From Candidatus Bathyarchaeota archaeon (lineage in GTDB: Archaea; Thermoproteota; Bathyarchaeia; Bathyarchaeales; Bathyarchaeaceae), in the NCBI GenBank assembly GCA_004376295.1, contig SOJZ01000029.1:1-64000 (forward strand): a DNA stretch of 64,000 bases, given 5' to 3'. Below, piece after piece: positions 18,124-27,334 of this stretch; position 1 is the first letter of the stretch; every line of letters starts with the position of its first letter. The notes beneath the pieces are model-generated. The model made no database searches, had not been told where the DNA came from, and was given only the letters and a program-made list of their open reading frames with translations. A program made the position numbers and the translations under genes.

Positions 18124-19149
18124 ATGACCACACAAAAGATTGGCGACCGCAACGATTTGGCGCATGCTAGTGACGAGGAGCTCAAAAAATCATTATCTAC
18201 AGCTCGAAGCATCGGTTGGAAAAACTTCGGAAAAAAGATTAGATTCTACGCTCCAAGCTTCACCCACTACAAAACCAGTCACTTCCACTCGGCTCCCGAT
18301 GCGTTTCCAACAGTCTCAATAACAGGATCTTCCTGCGCCTTAAAATGCAAACACTGTGGCGGAAAAGTTCTGAACACGATGATTCCGGCACCTACTCCCG
18401 AGGAGTTGATTAACGTTTGTGTAAGCCTCAAAGAGAAGGGGGCCCTTGGCTGCCTCATAAGCGGTGGATGTCTACCAGATGGCTCTATTCCATTTAACAA
18501 GTTCATTGATGCAATAGCCAAGATTAAACAGGACACAGGATTAACAGTTGTAGTGCACACAGGAGTCATCGACCTCTCCACGGCGACAAGATTGAGAAAG
18601 GCAGGAGTGGATGCGGCATTGATTGACGTAATTGGTTCAGATGAAACGATACGTGAGATATACCAACTGAACGTTAATGTTGATGATTACAGGAGTTCTC
18701 TGGAGGCGTTACGTAAGGCGGGCATTCCAATCGTACCCCATGTGCTTGTTGGGCTTCATTACGGCAAGATCAAAGGGGAGTTTCAGGTGCTCAAGATCAT
18801 TTCAGAATGTGCACCATCCGCCGTTATTATAATTGCATTGATGCCGATACATGGTACCCCTATGGAAAACGTGAATCCACCCGCCCCAGAAGACATAGCA
18901 AAGGTGCTGGTGACCGCTAGACTCATGATGCCTAAAATTCCCGTAGTCCTCGGATGCATGAGACCGAAAGGTGAACATAGAATTAGAACGGACACGCTTG
19001 CCGTAGAAGCGGGAGTCAACGCAATCGCGTTTCCAACAGAGGAAGCTATTCATCTAGCCGAATCCATGGGGTTAGAAATCACGTTTTCATCTTTATGTTG
19101 CTCACAAGTCTTCGACGATATCAAAAGAGAAGTATCGACTGAAGTTTAG
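18124..19149 (+). CDS. lipS1: Radical SAM lipoyl synthase component, LipS1-like
   Basis: This 341-residue radical SAM protein has the cluster motif CALKCKHC preceded by FPTVSITGSS and followed by GGKVLNTMIPAPTPEEL. The conserved SGGCLPDGSIP and DVIGSDETIREIY stretches match my recollection of LipS1, the partner of LipS2 in the two-enzyme lipoyl synthase. The ATG at 18124 follows AGGAG by about 11 bases, so I prefer it to the upstream TTG at 18076. The C-terminus carries a CC pair (SSLCCSQ). It shares a divergent promoter region with the LipS2-like gene and lies 1.2 kb before a GcvH-like carrier gene. Confidence 0.8.
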   Translation: MTTQKIGDRNDLAHASDEELKKSLSTARSIGWKNFGKKIRFYAPSFTHYKTSHFHSAPDAFPTVSITGSSCALKCKHCGGKVLNTMIPAPTPEELINVCVSLKEKGALGCLISGGCLPDGSIPFNKFIDAIAKIKQDTGLTVVVHTGVIDLSTATRLRKAGVDAALIDVIGSDETIREIYQLNVNVDDYRSSLEALRKAGIPIVPHVLVGLHYGKIKGEFQVLKIISECAPSAVIIIALMPIHGTPMENVNPPAPEDIAKVLVTARLMMPKIPVVLGCMRPKGEHRIRTDTLAVEAGVNAIAFPTEEAIHLAESMGLEITFSSLCCSQVFDDIKREVSTEV

Positions 19150-19390
19150 AAGCCACCTACAGCATTCTTTGAGGGCAACCGGCCAACAATATTTCTATCT
19201 TTTGAGAACGTGTATTAATGTGCTTATGAGCTGATTTTCAAAACTTTGTAGTGGGCACTTGGTTCTCTTGCGTTTTCTTTTGACATTCCCTGTTTGATCA
19301 GTTCTCTTTAGAAGGCTCTTCTGGTATGCACGCATTTGAATCAACGCATACAGTAAAACGTGAGGAACCATGGGTCAATCAGGAAGGCTT

Positions 19391-19408
19391 GCATGCATAC
19401 GCGCGCGC
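19391..19408. repeat. TGCATGCA-family palindrome in an 18-bp alternating purine-pyrimidine tract
   Basis: GCATGCATACGCGCGCGC is a perfect alternating R-Y run, a sequence type that can adopt Z-DNA. It lies just before the gcvH remnant at 19416 and downstream of the minus-strand VOC gene. Confidence 0.7.
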
Positions 19409-19415
19409 TCTTCGA

Positions 19416-19499
19416 AGCGCCCCTAGTGAAAAAGTTTGTCCACGGCGTGAAATTCCCAGTGATCCATACAAAAAAGGGTGGCTTATTGCTTTGGAGTGA
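19416..19499 (+). pseudogene. gcvH-like 3' remnant
   Basis: The frame reads SAPSEKV..., then SDPYKKGWLIALE and TGA. This is the C-terminal signature of GcvH proteins (compare NEDPYKKGWLLVI in the intact gene at 20305). The lipoyl-lysine region is missing and part of the helix between the two motifs is deleted, so it cannot be a working carrier. It overlaps the last 17 bases of the convergent VOC gene. It lies beside the LipS1-like gene, hinting that a third carrier gene once followed lipS1. Confidence 0.65.
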
Positions 19500-19839
19500 A
19501 TAAGCCTATGGTGTTGCCGTCGAGGTCTGTGAAAAGACCGAACCAGCCTACGTTTGGAATTTCTGTTTTCTCTTTCACCTTTCTGCCGCCAAGTTTCTCA
19601 GCTTTTTCAAGCATCGCTTTGATGTCGTCAACTTGAACATATATAATTATGTTTCCTGGTGTGATCTTGTCTTTTCTGTCCAGTCCCCCACCAGTTAAAA
19701 CTCCTTCTCCGGTGTTGAAGAGGGCATAATCAGGACCCAAACCATAGTCGATCTCCCAGCCGAACAGTTTCCTGTAGTATTCACCAGACCTTTTCAAGTC
19801 AGTGGTAGGAATTTCCAGATGACAGATTGTGTGACCCAT
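19483..19839 (-). CDS. VOC-superfamily (glyoxalase/bleomycin resistance-like) protein
   Basis: A single-domain vicinal-oxygen-chelate protein of 118 residues. It begins MGHTICHLEIPTTDLKRSGE, has the paired beta-alpha-beta-beta-beta modules, and ends GLFTDLDGNTIGLF. Proteins of this type bind a metal and act as lyases, dioxygenases or binding proteins; the substrate cannot be told from the sequence. It lies four bases downstream of the small zinc-ribbon gene on the same strand, so they are probably one transcript. Its 3' end overlaps the gcvH remnant on the other strand. Confidence 0.85.
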   Translation of the reverse strand: MGHTICHLEIPTTDLKRSGEYYRKLFGWEIDYGLGPDYALFNTGEGVLTGGGLDRKDKITPGNIIIYVQVDDIKAMLEKAEKLGGRKVKEKTEIPNVGWFGLFTDLDGNTIGLFTPKQ

Positions 19840-19843
19840 GTAA

Positions 19844-19954
19844 TTACGCCTTCTTCTTGTGTTTTTCTTTTGGGGCTCCGCAGTTTGAGCATGTTGCCTG
19901 ACGACACCTACTTGTGTACTCAGCTTTGCATTCAGTACATACCCATGTTGGCAT
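19844..19954 (-). CDS. 36-residue zinc-ribbon protein
   Basis: The ATG at 19954 is preceded by GGAG at suitable spacing. The product starts MPTWVCTECKAEY and carries two Cys pairs (CTEC and CSNC), a minimal rubredoxin or zinc-ribbon-like knuckle, then a lysine-rich tail. A longer frame to 20062 exists but its extra residues look random. It is the first gene of a two-gene unit with the VOC protein. Confidence 0.65.
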   Translation of the reverse strand: MPTWVCTECKAEYTSRCRQATCSNCGAPKEKHKKKA

Positions 19955-20304
19955 ACTGTTTCTTTCTCCTTTCATCTTTCCAGAGCAAAACGATGGTAAG
20001 TCGGCGTATTTAAACCGTTGCCTGTGGACCACGCGCTTCTGCAAGCATGAAGATGGTCCCATACACCTGTGGGATGTACGTCGCAGAGCACATTAGATGG
20101 CTGATCCCTCTTTTATTATGTTAAGGCAAAACAGAACTTACATTAGACAACATAGCCATGGTATCCCAAACGGCACCTCACGCTATAACAGGAAAGAAAC
20201 AGCCACCTAACACCGTAGAAACATTCCACATCCATCAATCGTACAGTTAATCTTTTAAAACAGACACGAACAAAAGTATGCTACTCAAGAAGAGGTGAAA
20301 AGAC

Positions 20305-20721
20305 TTGGTTAAAGTAGACGACTTCGAGGTGGTTGAAGGACTGCACTACTCAAAGGAGTTTGAGTGGGTACGCGTTGAAGACGGAAAAGTAAGAATCGGA
20401 ATCACCGAATACGCTCAAAAGCAACTTCGTGAAATCGTGTTTGCAGAACTGCCAAGCGTAGGCGACGAAGTTAAACAGAACGACCCTTACGGAACCGTGG
20501 AATCTGTGAAGGCCGTTTCTGATCTGGTCGCTCCGTTAAGCGGGAAAATCGAAGAGGTTAACCAAGAAGTGCTGGATAAACCGGAGTTGATCAATGAAGA
20601 CCCTTACAAGAAAGGATGGCTTCTAGTCATTTCTCCAACCAACCTCGACGCGGAATTGAAAAACATCATGGACTTCAATAAGGCGGTGGAATGGCACAAG
20701 GAACTCATAAAGGAGAGCTGA
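20305..20721 (+). CDS. gcvH: GcvH-like lipoyl carrier protein (copy 1)
   Basis: A 138-residue lipoyl-domain protein with the acceptor lysine, Lys69, in GTVESVKAVSDLVAP and the C-terminal DPYKKGWLLVI. GcvH carries the aminomethyl group on lipoate in the glycine cleavage system; GcvH-like LbpA proteins instead serve sulfur metabolism with sHdr complexes. No gcvP or gcvT is in the window, while lipS1/lipS2, lplA and an Hdr island surround it. The TTG start follows GAGGTGA. An AT-rich TTTTAAAA element about 45 bp upstream may be its TATA box. It is convergent with the Flx-like genes. Confidence 0.9.
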   Translation: MVKVDDFEVVEGLHYSKEFEWVRVEDGKVRIGITEYAQKQLREIVFAELPSVGDEVKQNDPYGTVESVKAVSDLVAPLSGKIEEVNQEVLDKPELINEDPYKKGWLLVISPTNLDAELKNIMDFNKAVEWHKELIKES

Positions 20722-20734
20722 TCGCGCGTAGGCG

Positions 20735-20745
20735 TGCATGCATGC
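20735..20745. repeat. TGCATGCA-family palindrome
   Basis: TGCATGCATGC lies 14 bp after the gcvH stop, between convergent genes, inside the alternating run GCGTGCATGCATGC. Its position suits a 3'-end or processing signal. The rest of the gap to 20973 shows nothing else recognisable. Confidence 0.7.
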
Positions 20746-20973
20746 CGGTCGGTGGGTTTCCTCAGGTGATGTGTGAAGAGTTCTTAGTGAGGACTGTTCC
20801 TGAATCTGTTTCACAATGGTGTACGGCATATTCCAGTTATTTAGATAATTGTAGGCGTCTGAAAAGGAGCTAGAATGAGAATTACTGGCTAGAGCGGGGT
20901 CTAATTTTCTATTCTCAACAAAGAAGCCTTACTTTGGCCAAATGTGCAAGCAAGATATGCGGAGACTGCAAGC

Positions 20974-21813
20974 TCAGTACTCTTTCGGCATCATCTGAAG
21001 CTCTTTATAGGCGAAGACTGGACCGTCTTTGCATGCGAACTTGTTTCCTATGTTGCACCTTCCACATTTTCCGATGCCGCACTTCATCCTCATCTCAAGC
21101 GATAGGAAGACATCCTCTGGAGGGAAGCCGAGTTCATTAATGACTGGCATGGTGAACTTTATCATTATAGGTGGGCCGCAGACAATAGCAATAGCATTGT
21201 GTGCGCTTGGGGCAACCTCCTTGAGAACGGCAGGGACAAAGCCAACCAATCCGGTCCAGCCGGGGACAGCGCGGTCTATGGTCACATTGAGGTTAATGTT
21301 ATCCCTCTTCCCCCAGGCTTCAAGGTCATGTTTATAGATGAGCTCACCTGGGTTGCGGGCTCCGTAGATAACGGTTAAGTCTTTGAACTTGTCTCTGTTG
21401 GCCTCGTGAAGGATGAATTCGGTTAGAGACCTCAACGTTGTGAAGGCGAACCCCCCTCCGACAATAACAACATTGCGGCCTTCCATTCTCTCCAGCGGAA
21501 AACCGTTCCCGTAGGGCCCTCTGACTCCTATGACCGTTCCCTCTTCGCTGTTGTGTAAAGCCGTAGTGACAACTCCAACTTTTTTCACGGTGAACTGAAT
21601 GCAATCTTCGTCCATAGGGGATGAGGCTATGCCTATAGGGCACTCTCCTGCACCGAAGACAGAGATTTCTGCAAACTGACCACACCTGTATCTGAAGCTC
21701 TTCATTGCCTCCAGATCTTTGAAAACGAGCTCAAAGGTCTTTATGTCGTTCGCTTCGTTTTCTGTTGTGATCTTTCTGATGACCGCGAGGTTTGGGATGT
21801 ATGGATTATTCAT
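20974..21813 (-). CDS. FAD/NAD(P)-binding oxidoreductase subunit, FlxA / sulfhydrogenase gamma type
   Basis: The protein (279 residues) has a ferredoxin-NADP-reductase-like fold: an FAD site (FRYRCGQFAEISVFG, GIASSP), an NAD(P) site (VIVGGGFAFTTLR, CGPPIM), and a C-terminal [2Fe-2S] motif CGIGKCGRC...C. It resembles the gamma subunit of sulfhydrogenase and FlxA of Flx-Hdr complexes, which take electrons from NAD(P)H. It is the last gene of a tightly packed minus-strand operon: the start is six bases from the stop of the preceding gene. It probably delivers hydride electrons to the upstream [4Fe-4S] subunits, MvhD and HdrA. Confidence 0.85.
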   Translation of the reverse strand: MNNPYIPNLAVIRKITTENEANDIKTFELVFKDLEAMKSFRYRCGQFAEISVFGAGECPIGIASSPMDEDCIQFTVKKVGVVTTALHNSEEGTVIGVRGPYGNGFPLERMEGRNVVIVGGGFAFTTLRSLTEFILHEANRDKFKDLTVIYGARNPGELIYKHDLEAWGKRDNINLNVTIDRAVPGWTGLVGFVPAVLKEVAPSAHNAIAIVCGPPIMIKFTMPVINELGFPPEDVFLSLEMRMKCGIGKCGRCNIGNKFACKDGPVFAYKELQMMPKEY

Positions 21814-21819
21814 CCTTTA

Positions 21820-22857
21820 CTACACCTGTCTGGTTGATATTGCCCCAACTACTTCTCTAATGTCAAGGTTCACAGGACACTCCTGAACGCATCTTCCACA
21901 GCCTACGCAGAAGCTTTCGCCGTGGTTCTTGACGAAATAGTTGAACTTGTGCATGATTCTCTGCCTCATCCTCTCCTTTCCCGAAGGACGGGGATTGTGC
22001 CCAGAACCTTGTAATGTGAAGCAGGAGAACTGGCACGAGTCCCAAATTCTGACCCTTTTTCTTTCTTCTGTTTCTTCGTCCAGAATGTCGAAGCAGCAAC
22101 AGGCGGGACAAAGGAAGGTGCAGACTCCACAGCCTAAGCACTTCTGATATATCTGGTCCCACAAGGGGTCGTCGAACATTCTATCGAGTTTTTCGCTCAC
22201 ATCCTTAACAGAAACCTTAGACTTCACAGCGTTTTCAGCGTCTTCGGAGAGCATCTTCGCCTTCTCTACGTCCGCTTTTTCTGCGTCCTTCAGCCACGGA
22301 AACTTTTTAACGAGTTCCTCGCCTCTTTGAGTGGCTGTTTCTATCAGATACTTGTCGTTTATGTCTTGGAGGAGTAGGTCCATGCCCTCTTTTCCGAACG
22401 GACCCCCTCCTAGGGACGTGCAGAAACATGTACTCAGAGGATGATTGCACGCCAACCCAACTACGGTTGTGTTCTTTCTCTTCTCTAGATAGTACAAGTC
22501 TTTGTGTTCTCCGAAAGAGAAGAACTTGTCCAGCAAAACGAAGCTTCTGGCATCGCAGGGACGGACGCCCAACACCATCATCTTTGCCTTTACGGCGGGA
22601 GACTCTACTATCTCCACATCTTTTTCGCCAATCCTATAGGTGAACAGCACCTCTGTTTGTGGAAAGAAAACCTCTTTGGGAGGCTTCTTTGTGTTCCAGA
22701 AGCCTAGATAAGCTTCGTTTCCAGAGGAGAGCCTTTCAAAGGAGACGATGTTTTTTTCCTTGACTGGCGCGAAAATTTCGTATTCACTAGCCAGTTCTGC
22801 AATGAGGGCAGGTAATTTACTTTTTTCTATAACCTTCCACTTCACTATAAACACCAC
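21820..22857 (-). CDS. [4Fe-4S] subunit, FlxB / sulfhydrogenase beta type
   Basis: This is a 345-residue iron-sulfur protein like the beta subunit of sulfhydrogenase and the A subunit of anaerobic sulfite reductase. The N-terminal half contains the conserved GVRPCDARSF and GLACNHPLSTCFCTSLGGGP stretches. The C-terminal half has two ferredoxin-type clusters, CLGCGVCTFLCPACCC and CVGCGRCVQECP. It should pass electrons between the flavin subunit (next gene) and the Hdr side. It lies between genes with gaps of three and six bases, indicating one operon. Confidence 0.85.
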   Translation of the reverse strand: MVFIVKWKVIEKSKLPALIAELASEYEIFAPVKEKNIVSFERLSSGNEAYLGFWNTKKPPKEVFFPQTEVLFTYRIGEKDVEIVESPAVKAKMMVLGVRPCDARSFVLLDKFFSFGEHKDLYYLEKRKNTTVVGLACNHPLSTCFCTSLGGGPFGKEGMDLLLQDINDKYLIETATQRGEELVKKFPWLKDAEKADVEKAKMLSEDAENAVKSKVSVKDVSEKLDRMFDDPLWDQIYQKCLGCGVCTFLCPACCCFDILDEETEERKRVRIWDSCQFSCFTLQGSGHNPRPSGKERMRQRIMHKFNYFVKNHGESFCVGCGRCVQECPVNLDIREVVGAISTRQV

Positions 22858-22860
22858 GTT

Positions 22861-23811
22861 TCACTTGATGAACTCCTGAGGATCCTCCATTTTGAACTCT
22901 CCCAACGGGGGAACCTTTTCGAGGCTTACTCCTGCCTCGTAGCCGTATCGTTCTTTCATAATCTTTTCAGTTTTCTTCATAAGCTCCCTCAGGTTTATGT
23001 CCATCGGGCAAGCTCGACTGCAGGCTCCGCAATCGACACACCGCCCAGCCACATGGAAGGCGCGGACGATGTGGTAAATCATGGTGTCAGCGAGGTCGTT
23101 CGTCTTGCCGAACCACGCGGGCATGGTCTGGTCGACGAAGCACATTTTGCAGTAGCAGAGGGGACAAACGTTCCTGCAAGCGTAGCACCTGATGCACTTG
23201 CTTAGTTCTTCCTTAAAATGTTCCCATCTCTCTTCCGCCGACTTCGACTCAAGGCTAGAAACATCAGCGAATTCGTTCGCCTCCGTGATTTCCGGTACCT
23301 TTTCCCCCACAAACACGTCGTAGATCGGTGGATTCCTATGCTTACAGGTTAGGCATGAGTCGCAGAGGAAGTCTTTTTTCGGTAAGACAAGCTCAAACCC
23401 TTCTCCCTTAACCTTGATCTGTTCATCCTCAACGATGGCTTCAAGGACCTCTCTATCGCCGAGTTCCATTTCTATTTTTTTCCTATCAATGACCCCTAGG
23501 CAAGGGACACCGATTATAACCACATTTTCCCTCGGAAACTGCTTCTCTATGATGCAAACCGCTATTAACCGTGCGTCACAACCCTTTGCCACGACACCCA
23601 CCTTTTCCTTTCTACCTACCACGTATTTCGAAAGGTTGGCATCGCAACTTGCGTTCCAAACAAGCTTCTGAATGTCCTCTACTTTGTCCACAAAGCACGG
23701 AGTCGTGCGGAGAGGCAGGGTTCCTCGCTCGTATCCAATTATTAGGTCAACCTTCTTCTCGCTGAGAAGCTTTTCCGCAACCTCTCTTATCGAATTTTCA
23801 AGGTTTTCCAT
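22861..23811 (-). CDS. Iron-sulfur subunit, FlxC-like (FrhB-related N-terminus plus two clusters)
   Basis: The 316-residue protein has an N-terminal domain related to the FrhB/Cys-rich family (GVVAKGCDARLIAVCIIEKQ, then VIIGVPCLG), a CDSCLTCKHR motif, and a C-terminal double cluster region (CIRCYACRNVCPLCYC, CVDCGACSRACP). Such proteins accompany FlxA/FlxB in Hdr-linked complexes. The start ATG overlaps the end of the upstream mvhD by 14 bases. It probably bridges the NAD(P)H module to MvhD. The Flx naming is by gene order and similarity from memory. Confidence 0.8.
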   Translation of the reverse strand: MENLENSIREVAEKLLSEKKVDLIIGYERGTLPLRTTPCFVDKVEDIQKLVWNASCDANLSKYVVGRKEKVGVVAKGCDARLIAVCIIEKQFPRENVVIIGVPCLGVIDRKKIEMELGDREVLEAIVEDEQIKVKGEGFELVLPKKDFLCDSCLTCKHRNPPIYDVFVGEKVPEITEANEFADVSSLESKSAEERWEHFKEELSKCIRCYACRNVCPLCYCKMCFVDQTMPAWFGKTNDLADTMIYHIVRAFHVAGRCVDCGACSRACPMDINLRELMKKTEKIMKERYGYEAGVSLEKVPPLGEFKMEDPQEFIK

Positions 23812-24256
23812 ACGGCACTACCCCTTTCACCAGTCTTTCGGTGGGCCCTAGGGCCTTCACCTTTTCTACCACGTCCTTCACAACATTAGCAAACTTTTCA
23901 CCTTCAGCCGCAGAGACCCATGAGAAGTTTACCCTTCCAGGCTCAATCCCGAGGTATTCCAGTAGGTCCTTCAAGACAGCGAATCTCCTTCTGGCCACGA
24001 GGTTTCCGCTAATGTAGTGGCAATCGCCTGGGTGGCATCCTGAGACTAAGACCCCGTCCCAGCCGCGTTGAAGGGCTTTTATTATAAAGTATGGGTTGAC
24101 TCTTCCAGAGCACGGCACTCGGACGACCCTTATGTTAGGAGGATACTGCATCCTGCTTATTCCAGCAAGGTCTGCTCCAGCGTAACTGCACCAGTTGCAC
24201 AGGAAGGCTAGTATTTTCGGGTTCCATTCTTTTTCAGCAGTTTTCACTTTGATCAC
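23798..24256 (-). CDS. mvhD: MvhD-type electron-transfer subunit
   Basis: This is a 152-residue MvhD (FlpD) protein, the [2Fe-2S] relay that docks electron donors to HdrA. It has the hallmark FLCNWCSYAGADLAG, then RVVRVPCSGRV and SGCHPGDCHYISGN. I place the start at the GTG of the GTGA overlap with the hdrA stop at 24253-24255. The longer reading frame into hdrA lacks family similarity. It is followed by the FlxC/B/A-like genes, so this copy likely serves the NAD(P)H-linked branch. Confidence 0.88.
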   Translation of the reverse strand: MIKVKTAEKEWNPKILAFLCNWCSYAGADLAGISRMQYPPNIRVVRVPCSGRVNPYFIIKALQRGWDGVLVSGCHPGDCHYISGNLVARRRFAVLKDLLEYLGIEPGRVNFSWVSAAEGEKFANVVKDVVEKVKALGPTERLVKGVVPYGKP

Positions 24257-27200
24257 ATCAACGCGTTTATAATCAAGCTCATCTGCAGGTCGGTGAAGCC
24301 TTTGATGTCTATTGCCGAGCACCTGCAAGTAGCGGCGCAGGCTCCGCATCCCTTGCAGAGGGCGCTGTTCACCTTCGCTATTTTCCCCCTCTTAGTTTCT
24401 TCGATTTCTATTGCGTTGTAGGCGCATACGAGTATACAGAGCTCGCACGCTGTGCATCTATCCGGGTTGACCGTGGCGATAATTCCCTCAGCCTCGATAG
24501 TGTCTTTCGTCAGCAACGTACATGCTCTGGACACCGCAGCCTTCGCTTGGGAGATGCTCTCTTCTATGGATTTCGGCGAGTGGGCCATCCCGCACACGAA
24601 GATGCCTTCTGTGGCGAAGTCAACGGGTCGAAGCTTAGCGTGCGCCTCTAAGAAGAATCCGTCTTCGTTTATGGGAACCTTCAGCATCTTGGCTAGATTC
24701 TCGTTTTCTTTAGGTGGAACCACGGCTACGCTCAGAACAAGGAGGTCTGCATCTATGACTATGTCTTCTTGGATGGTTGGTTCAAAAACTGATACCTGCA
24801 AGACTTCTTTTCCTCCTGACGTGGCCTTGGCAACTTTCGGCTTGTTTCCCTCTTCGTAGCGGATGAAGACCACTCCAGCTTCTCGAGCCCTTCTATAGTG
24901 TTCTTCCATTAGGCCGTAGGTTCTTATGTCTCGGTAAAGGACGTACACGTTAGCGTCTGGGTCTTTCTCCTTGATCTTCACGGAGTTCTTGACCGCCTCT
25001 CCGCAGCACATTCTGCTGCAGTATGGGTGTTCGCCATTCCTAGACCCCACGCATTGAATCATCACCACGTTGCCGAACTTTTCGTTGCCAGCAGTTTCGA
25101 TTCTGTTCTCCAATTCCAGCTGCGTCAATACGCGGGCGGCTTTTCCATAGAGGTACTCGTTTGGGCGGTATTCTTCGCCTCCGGTAGCCACGATGATGAC
25201 TCCGTGCTCCAGCTCCTTTTTCGCTTCGCTGCCTGAGTTTAGGGTTACAGTGGTTTTGAAGTTCCCCACGTAGCCGGAGACGTTCTCGACCTTCGCATTA
25301 AGGAAGACTTGGATCAACTTGTTCGAGTTTACCTTTTCAATCATGGTCCTTAGGTACTCTTGGGTATCGTCGTTGTCCAGCGTGTAGTGTATCTTGCGGA
25401 GGAAACCTCCAAGCTCTTTGTTCTTCTCTACTAAGTCAACTTCAAAGCCTTGCTCGGCTAGGGCTTGAGCCGCGGTCATTCCTGCCAATCCTCCCCCGAT
25501 GACGAGGCCTCGGCGGGTCACGTCTAGAGAAAACCTTTCTAGGGGCTCTAGTATTCGAGCTTTCGCCACCGCCATTCTCACCAAGTCCTTCGCCTTTTCC
25601 GTGGCGGCTTCAGGATCGTGCATGTGCACCCAGGAACATTGGTCGCGGATGTTGGCCATCTCGAAGAGGTACCTGTTTAGGCGAGCTTCCTTTATCGTTT
25701 CTTGGAATAGGGGTTCATGGGTTCGGGGTGAACATGAGGCCACTATGACCCTGTTTAATCCGTATTCTTGGATTCTCTTCTTGATTATCTCTTGAGTGTC
25801 TGAGGAGCAGGTGTAGAGGTTGTGGCAGGCGTGGACGACGTTTGGGAGAGCTTGAGCATACTCCACGACGCTTGGAACATCGACAACTCCTCCAATGTTA
25901 ATGCCGCAGTGACATATGAAGACCCCTATTCTCGGAGGCTGACCCCTCACATCCAGCTCTTTTGGATACTCCTTCTTCTTGACCAGGGTTCCTCGAACAG
26001 GAGATAGCAATTCGCCCACGCTAGCAGCGGCGGCGCTGGCTTGGGTCACGGTCTCGGGGATGTCTTTGGGCGAGGAGAACATGCCGCAGACGAAAACTCC
26101 GGGCCTAGAGGTTTCCAACGGGTGAAAAGGTTGGGTTTTGGAGAAACCGTGTTCGTTCAGCTCAACATCGAGGTTTTTGGCTAGCTTCTTAACATTCTCT
26201 GATGGTGTGAAGCCAATCGAGAGGACGACTAAGTTGAACTCTTCTTCGTGGAGCCCTCCGTCTTCAGTCTCGTACCTTATCCTTAGGTTTTGAGTCTTGG
26301 GTATCTCCTGTACTTCGGACACTCTGCACCTGACAAATCTAACTCCATATTCGTTCTTAGCCCTCTCAATATACTTATCAAAGTCTTTTCCGTAGGCCCG
26401 CAAGTCTATATAGAAGATCGTGGGTTCAACCTGGATCATGTGCTCTCTGGCTATAACTGCCTCTTTCGTAGCGTACATGCAGCAAACCGAAGAGCAGTAT
26501 CCGTTTCCACACGTGATGTCTCTAGAGCCGACGCACTGTATGAAAGCAATTTTCCTAGGGATATCTCCATCTGAAGGCCTCTGCACACGACCCATGAAAG
26601 GTCCAGAAGCGCTCAAGATGCGCTCGAACTCGATGCTCGTGACCACGTTGGGGTATCTTCCGTAACCATACTCGCTCTTCAACTTGGCGTTAAACTCCTC
26701 AATGCCAGGGGCTAGAATGACAGCGCCAACGTTAAGCTTAACTTCTTTCTCCTGATCCGAGTAGTTTATAGCGTCAGCCAGACAAACGTTTTTGCAGAGC
26801 CCACAGCCTATACACAGTTCCCTATCAATCATGTACACTAGGGGAACGGCTTGCGGGTAGTTGATATGAATCGCCGTTCTGTCACTCAAGCCTTTGTTGA
26901 AGACGTCTATGGCGTCGACTGGACAGAACTCGGCGCACAGCCCACACCCTGTACACTTCTCGATGTCAACGTATCTTGGTCGTTGTCTCACTGAGACGTT
27001 GAAGTTGCCTACGTCTCCAGAAATCTCGGTGACTTCGGAGCATGTTAAAACCTCAACGTTCAAGTGTCTTCCGCACTCCACGAGCTTTGGGGATAGAATG
27101 CACATGGAGCAGTCGTTGGTTGGAAAGGTTTTGTCCAGTTGCGCCATGACCCCGCCTATAGCCGAGGAGTTATCCACCACGTAAACTTTGAAACCTGACT

Positions 27201-27300
27201 CGGCTAGGTCGAGCGCAGCCTGTATCCCTCCAATTCCCCCACCCACAACCAGCACTGAACCTACCTTGCTTGCTTCAGAAACAGGGTTTCGCGAGTTCAT
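24253..27300 (-). CDS. hdrA: Double HdrA (tandem HdrA-HdrA fusion), 1015 aa
   Basis: Two HdrA units lie in one chain. The first half has GGGIGG, the active HdrA signature KTFPTNDCSMCI and an inserted double ferredoxin (CTGCGLCAEFCP, CIGCGLCKNVC). The second half begins with the N-terminal HdrA domain (GVFICHCGINI), then a second FAD domain (GGGLAGM), and ends with a ferredoxin (CTACELCILVC, CKGCGACAATC). The second half lacks the DCSMC signature, so the halves are not equivalent. The ATG at 27300 follows a strong GGAGG; longer readings overlap mvhD. The gene order and domain split mirror the two separate hdrA genes upstream. It probably bifurcates electrons. Confidence 0.9.
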   Translation of the reverse strand: MNSRNPVSEASKVGSVLVVGGGIGGIQAALDLAESGFKVYVVDNSSAIGGVMAQLDKTFPTNDCSMCILSPKLVECGRHLNVEVLTCSEVTEISGDVGNFNVSVRQRPRYVDIEKCTGCGLCAEFCPVDAIDVFNKGLSDRTAIHINYPQAVPLVYMIDRELCIGCGLCKNVCLADAINYSDQEKEVKLNVGAVILAPGIEEFNAKLKSEYGYGRYPNVVTSIEFERILSASGPFMGRVQRPSDGDIPRKIAFIQCVGSRDITCGNGYCSSVCCMYATKEAVIAREHMIQVEPTIFYIDLRAYGKDFDKYIERAKNEYGVRFVRCRVSEVQEIPKTQNLRIRYETEDGGLHEEEFNLVVLSIGFTPSENVKKLAKNLDVELNEHGFSKTQPFHPLETSRPGVFVCGMFSSPKDIPETVTQASAAAASVGELLSPVRGTLVKKKEYPKELDVRGQPPRIGVFICHCGINIGGVVDVPSVVEYAQALPNVVHACHNLYTCSSDTQEIIKKRIQEYGLNRVIVASCSPRTHEPLFQETIKEARLNRYLFEMANIRDQCSWVHMHDPEAATEKAKDLVRMAVAKARILEPLERFSLDVTRRGLVIGGGLAGMTAAQALAEQGFEVDLVEKNKELGGFLRKIHYTLDNDDTQEYLRTMIEKVNSNKLIQVFLNAKVENVSGYVGNFKTTVTLNSGSEAKKELEHGVIIVATGGEEYRPNEYLYGKAARVLTQLELENRIETAGNEKFGNVVMIQCVGSRNGEHPYCSRMCCGEAVKNSVKIKEKDPDANVYVLYRDIRTYGLMEEHYRRAREAGVVFIRYEEGNKPKVAKATSGGKEVLQVSVFEPTIQEDIVIDADLLVLSVAVVPPKENENLAKMLKVPINEDGFFLEAHAKLRPVDFATEGIFVCGMAHSPKSIEESISQAKAAVSRACTLLTKDTIEAEGIIATVNPDRCTACELCILVCAYNAIEIEETKRGKIAKVNSALCKGCGACAATCRCSAIDIKGFTDLQMSLIINALM

Positions 27301-27334
27301 GTTTGTTGTCCTCCATTTTGTTGATTTTGACCTC

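Noticed and set aside
20305-20721. Annotation as part of a normal glycine cleavage operon
   Set aside because: No gcvP or gcvT is visible in the window and the neighbours are lipoyl synthesis and Hdr genes; the name gcvH is kept only for the fold.
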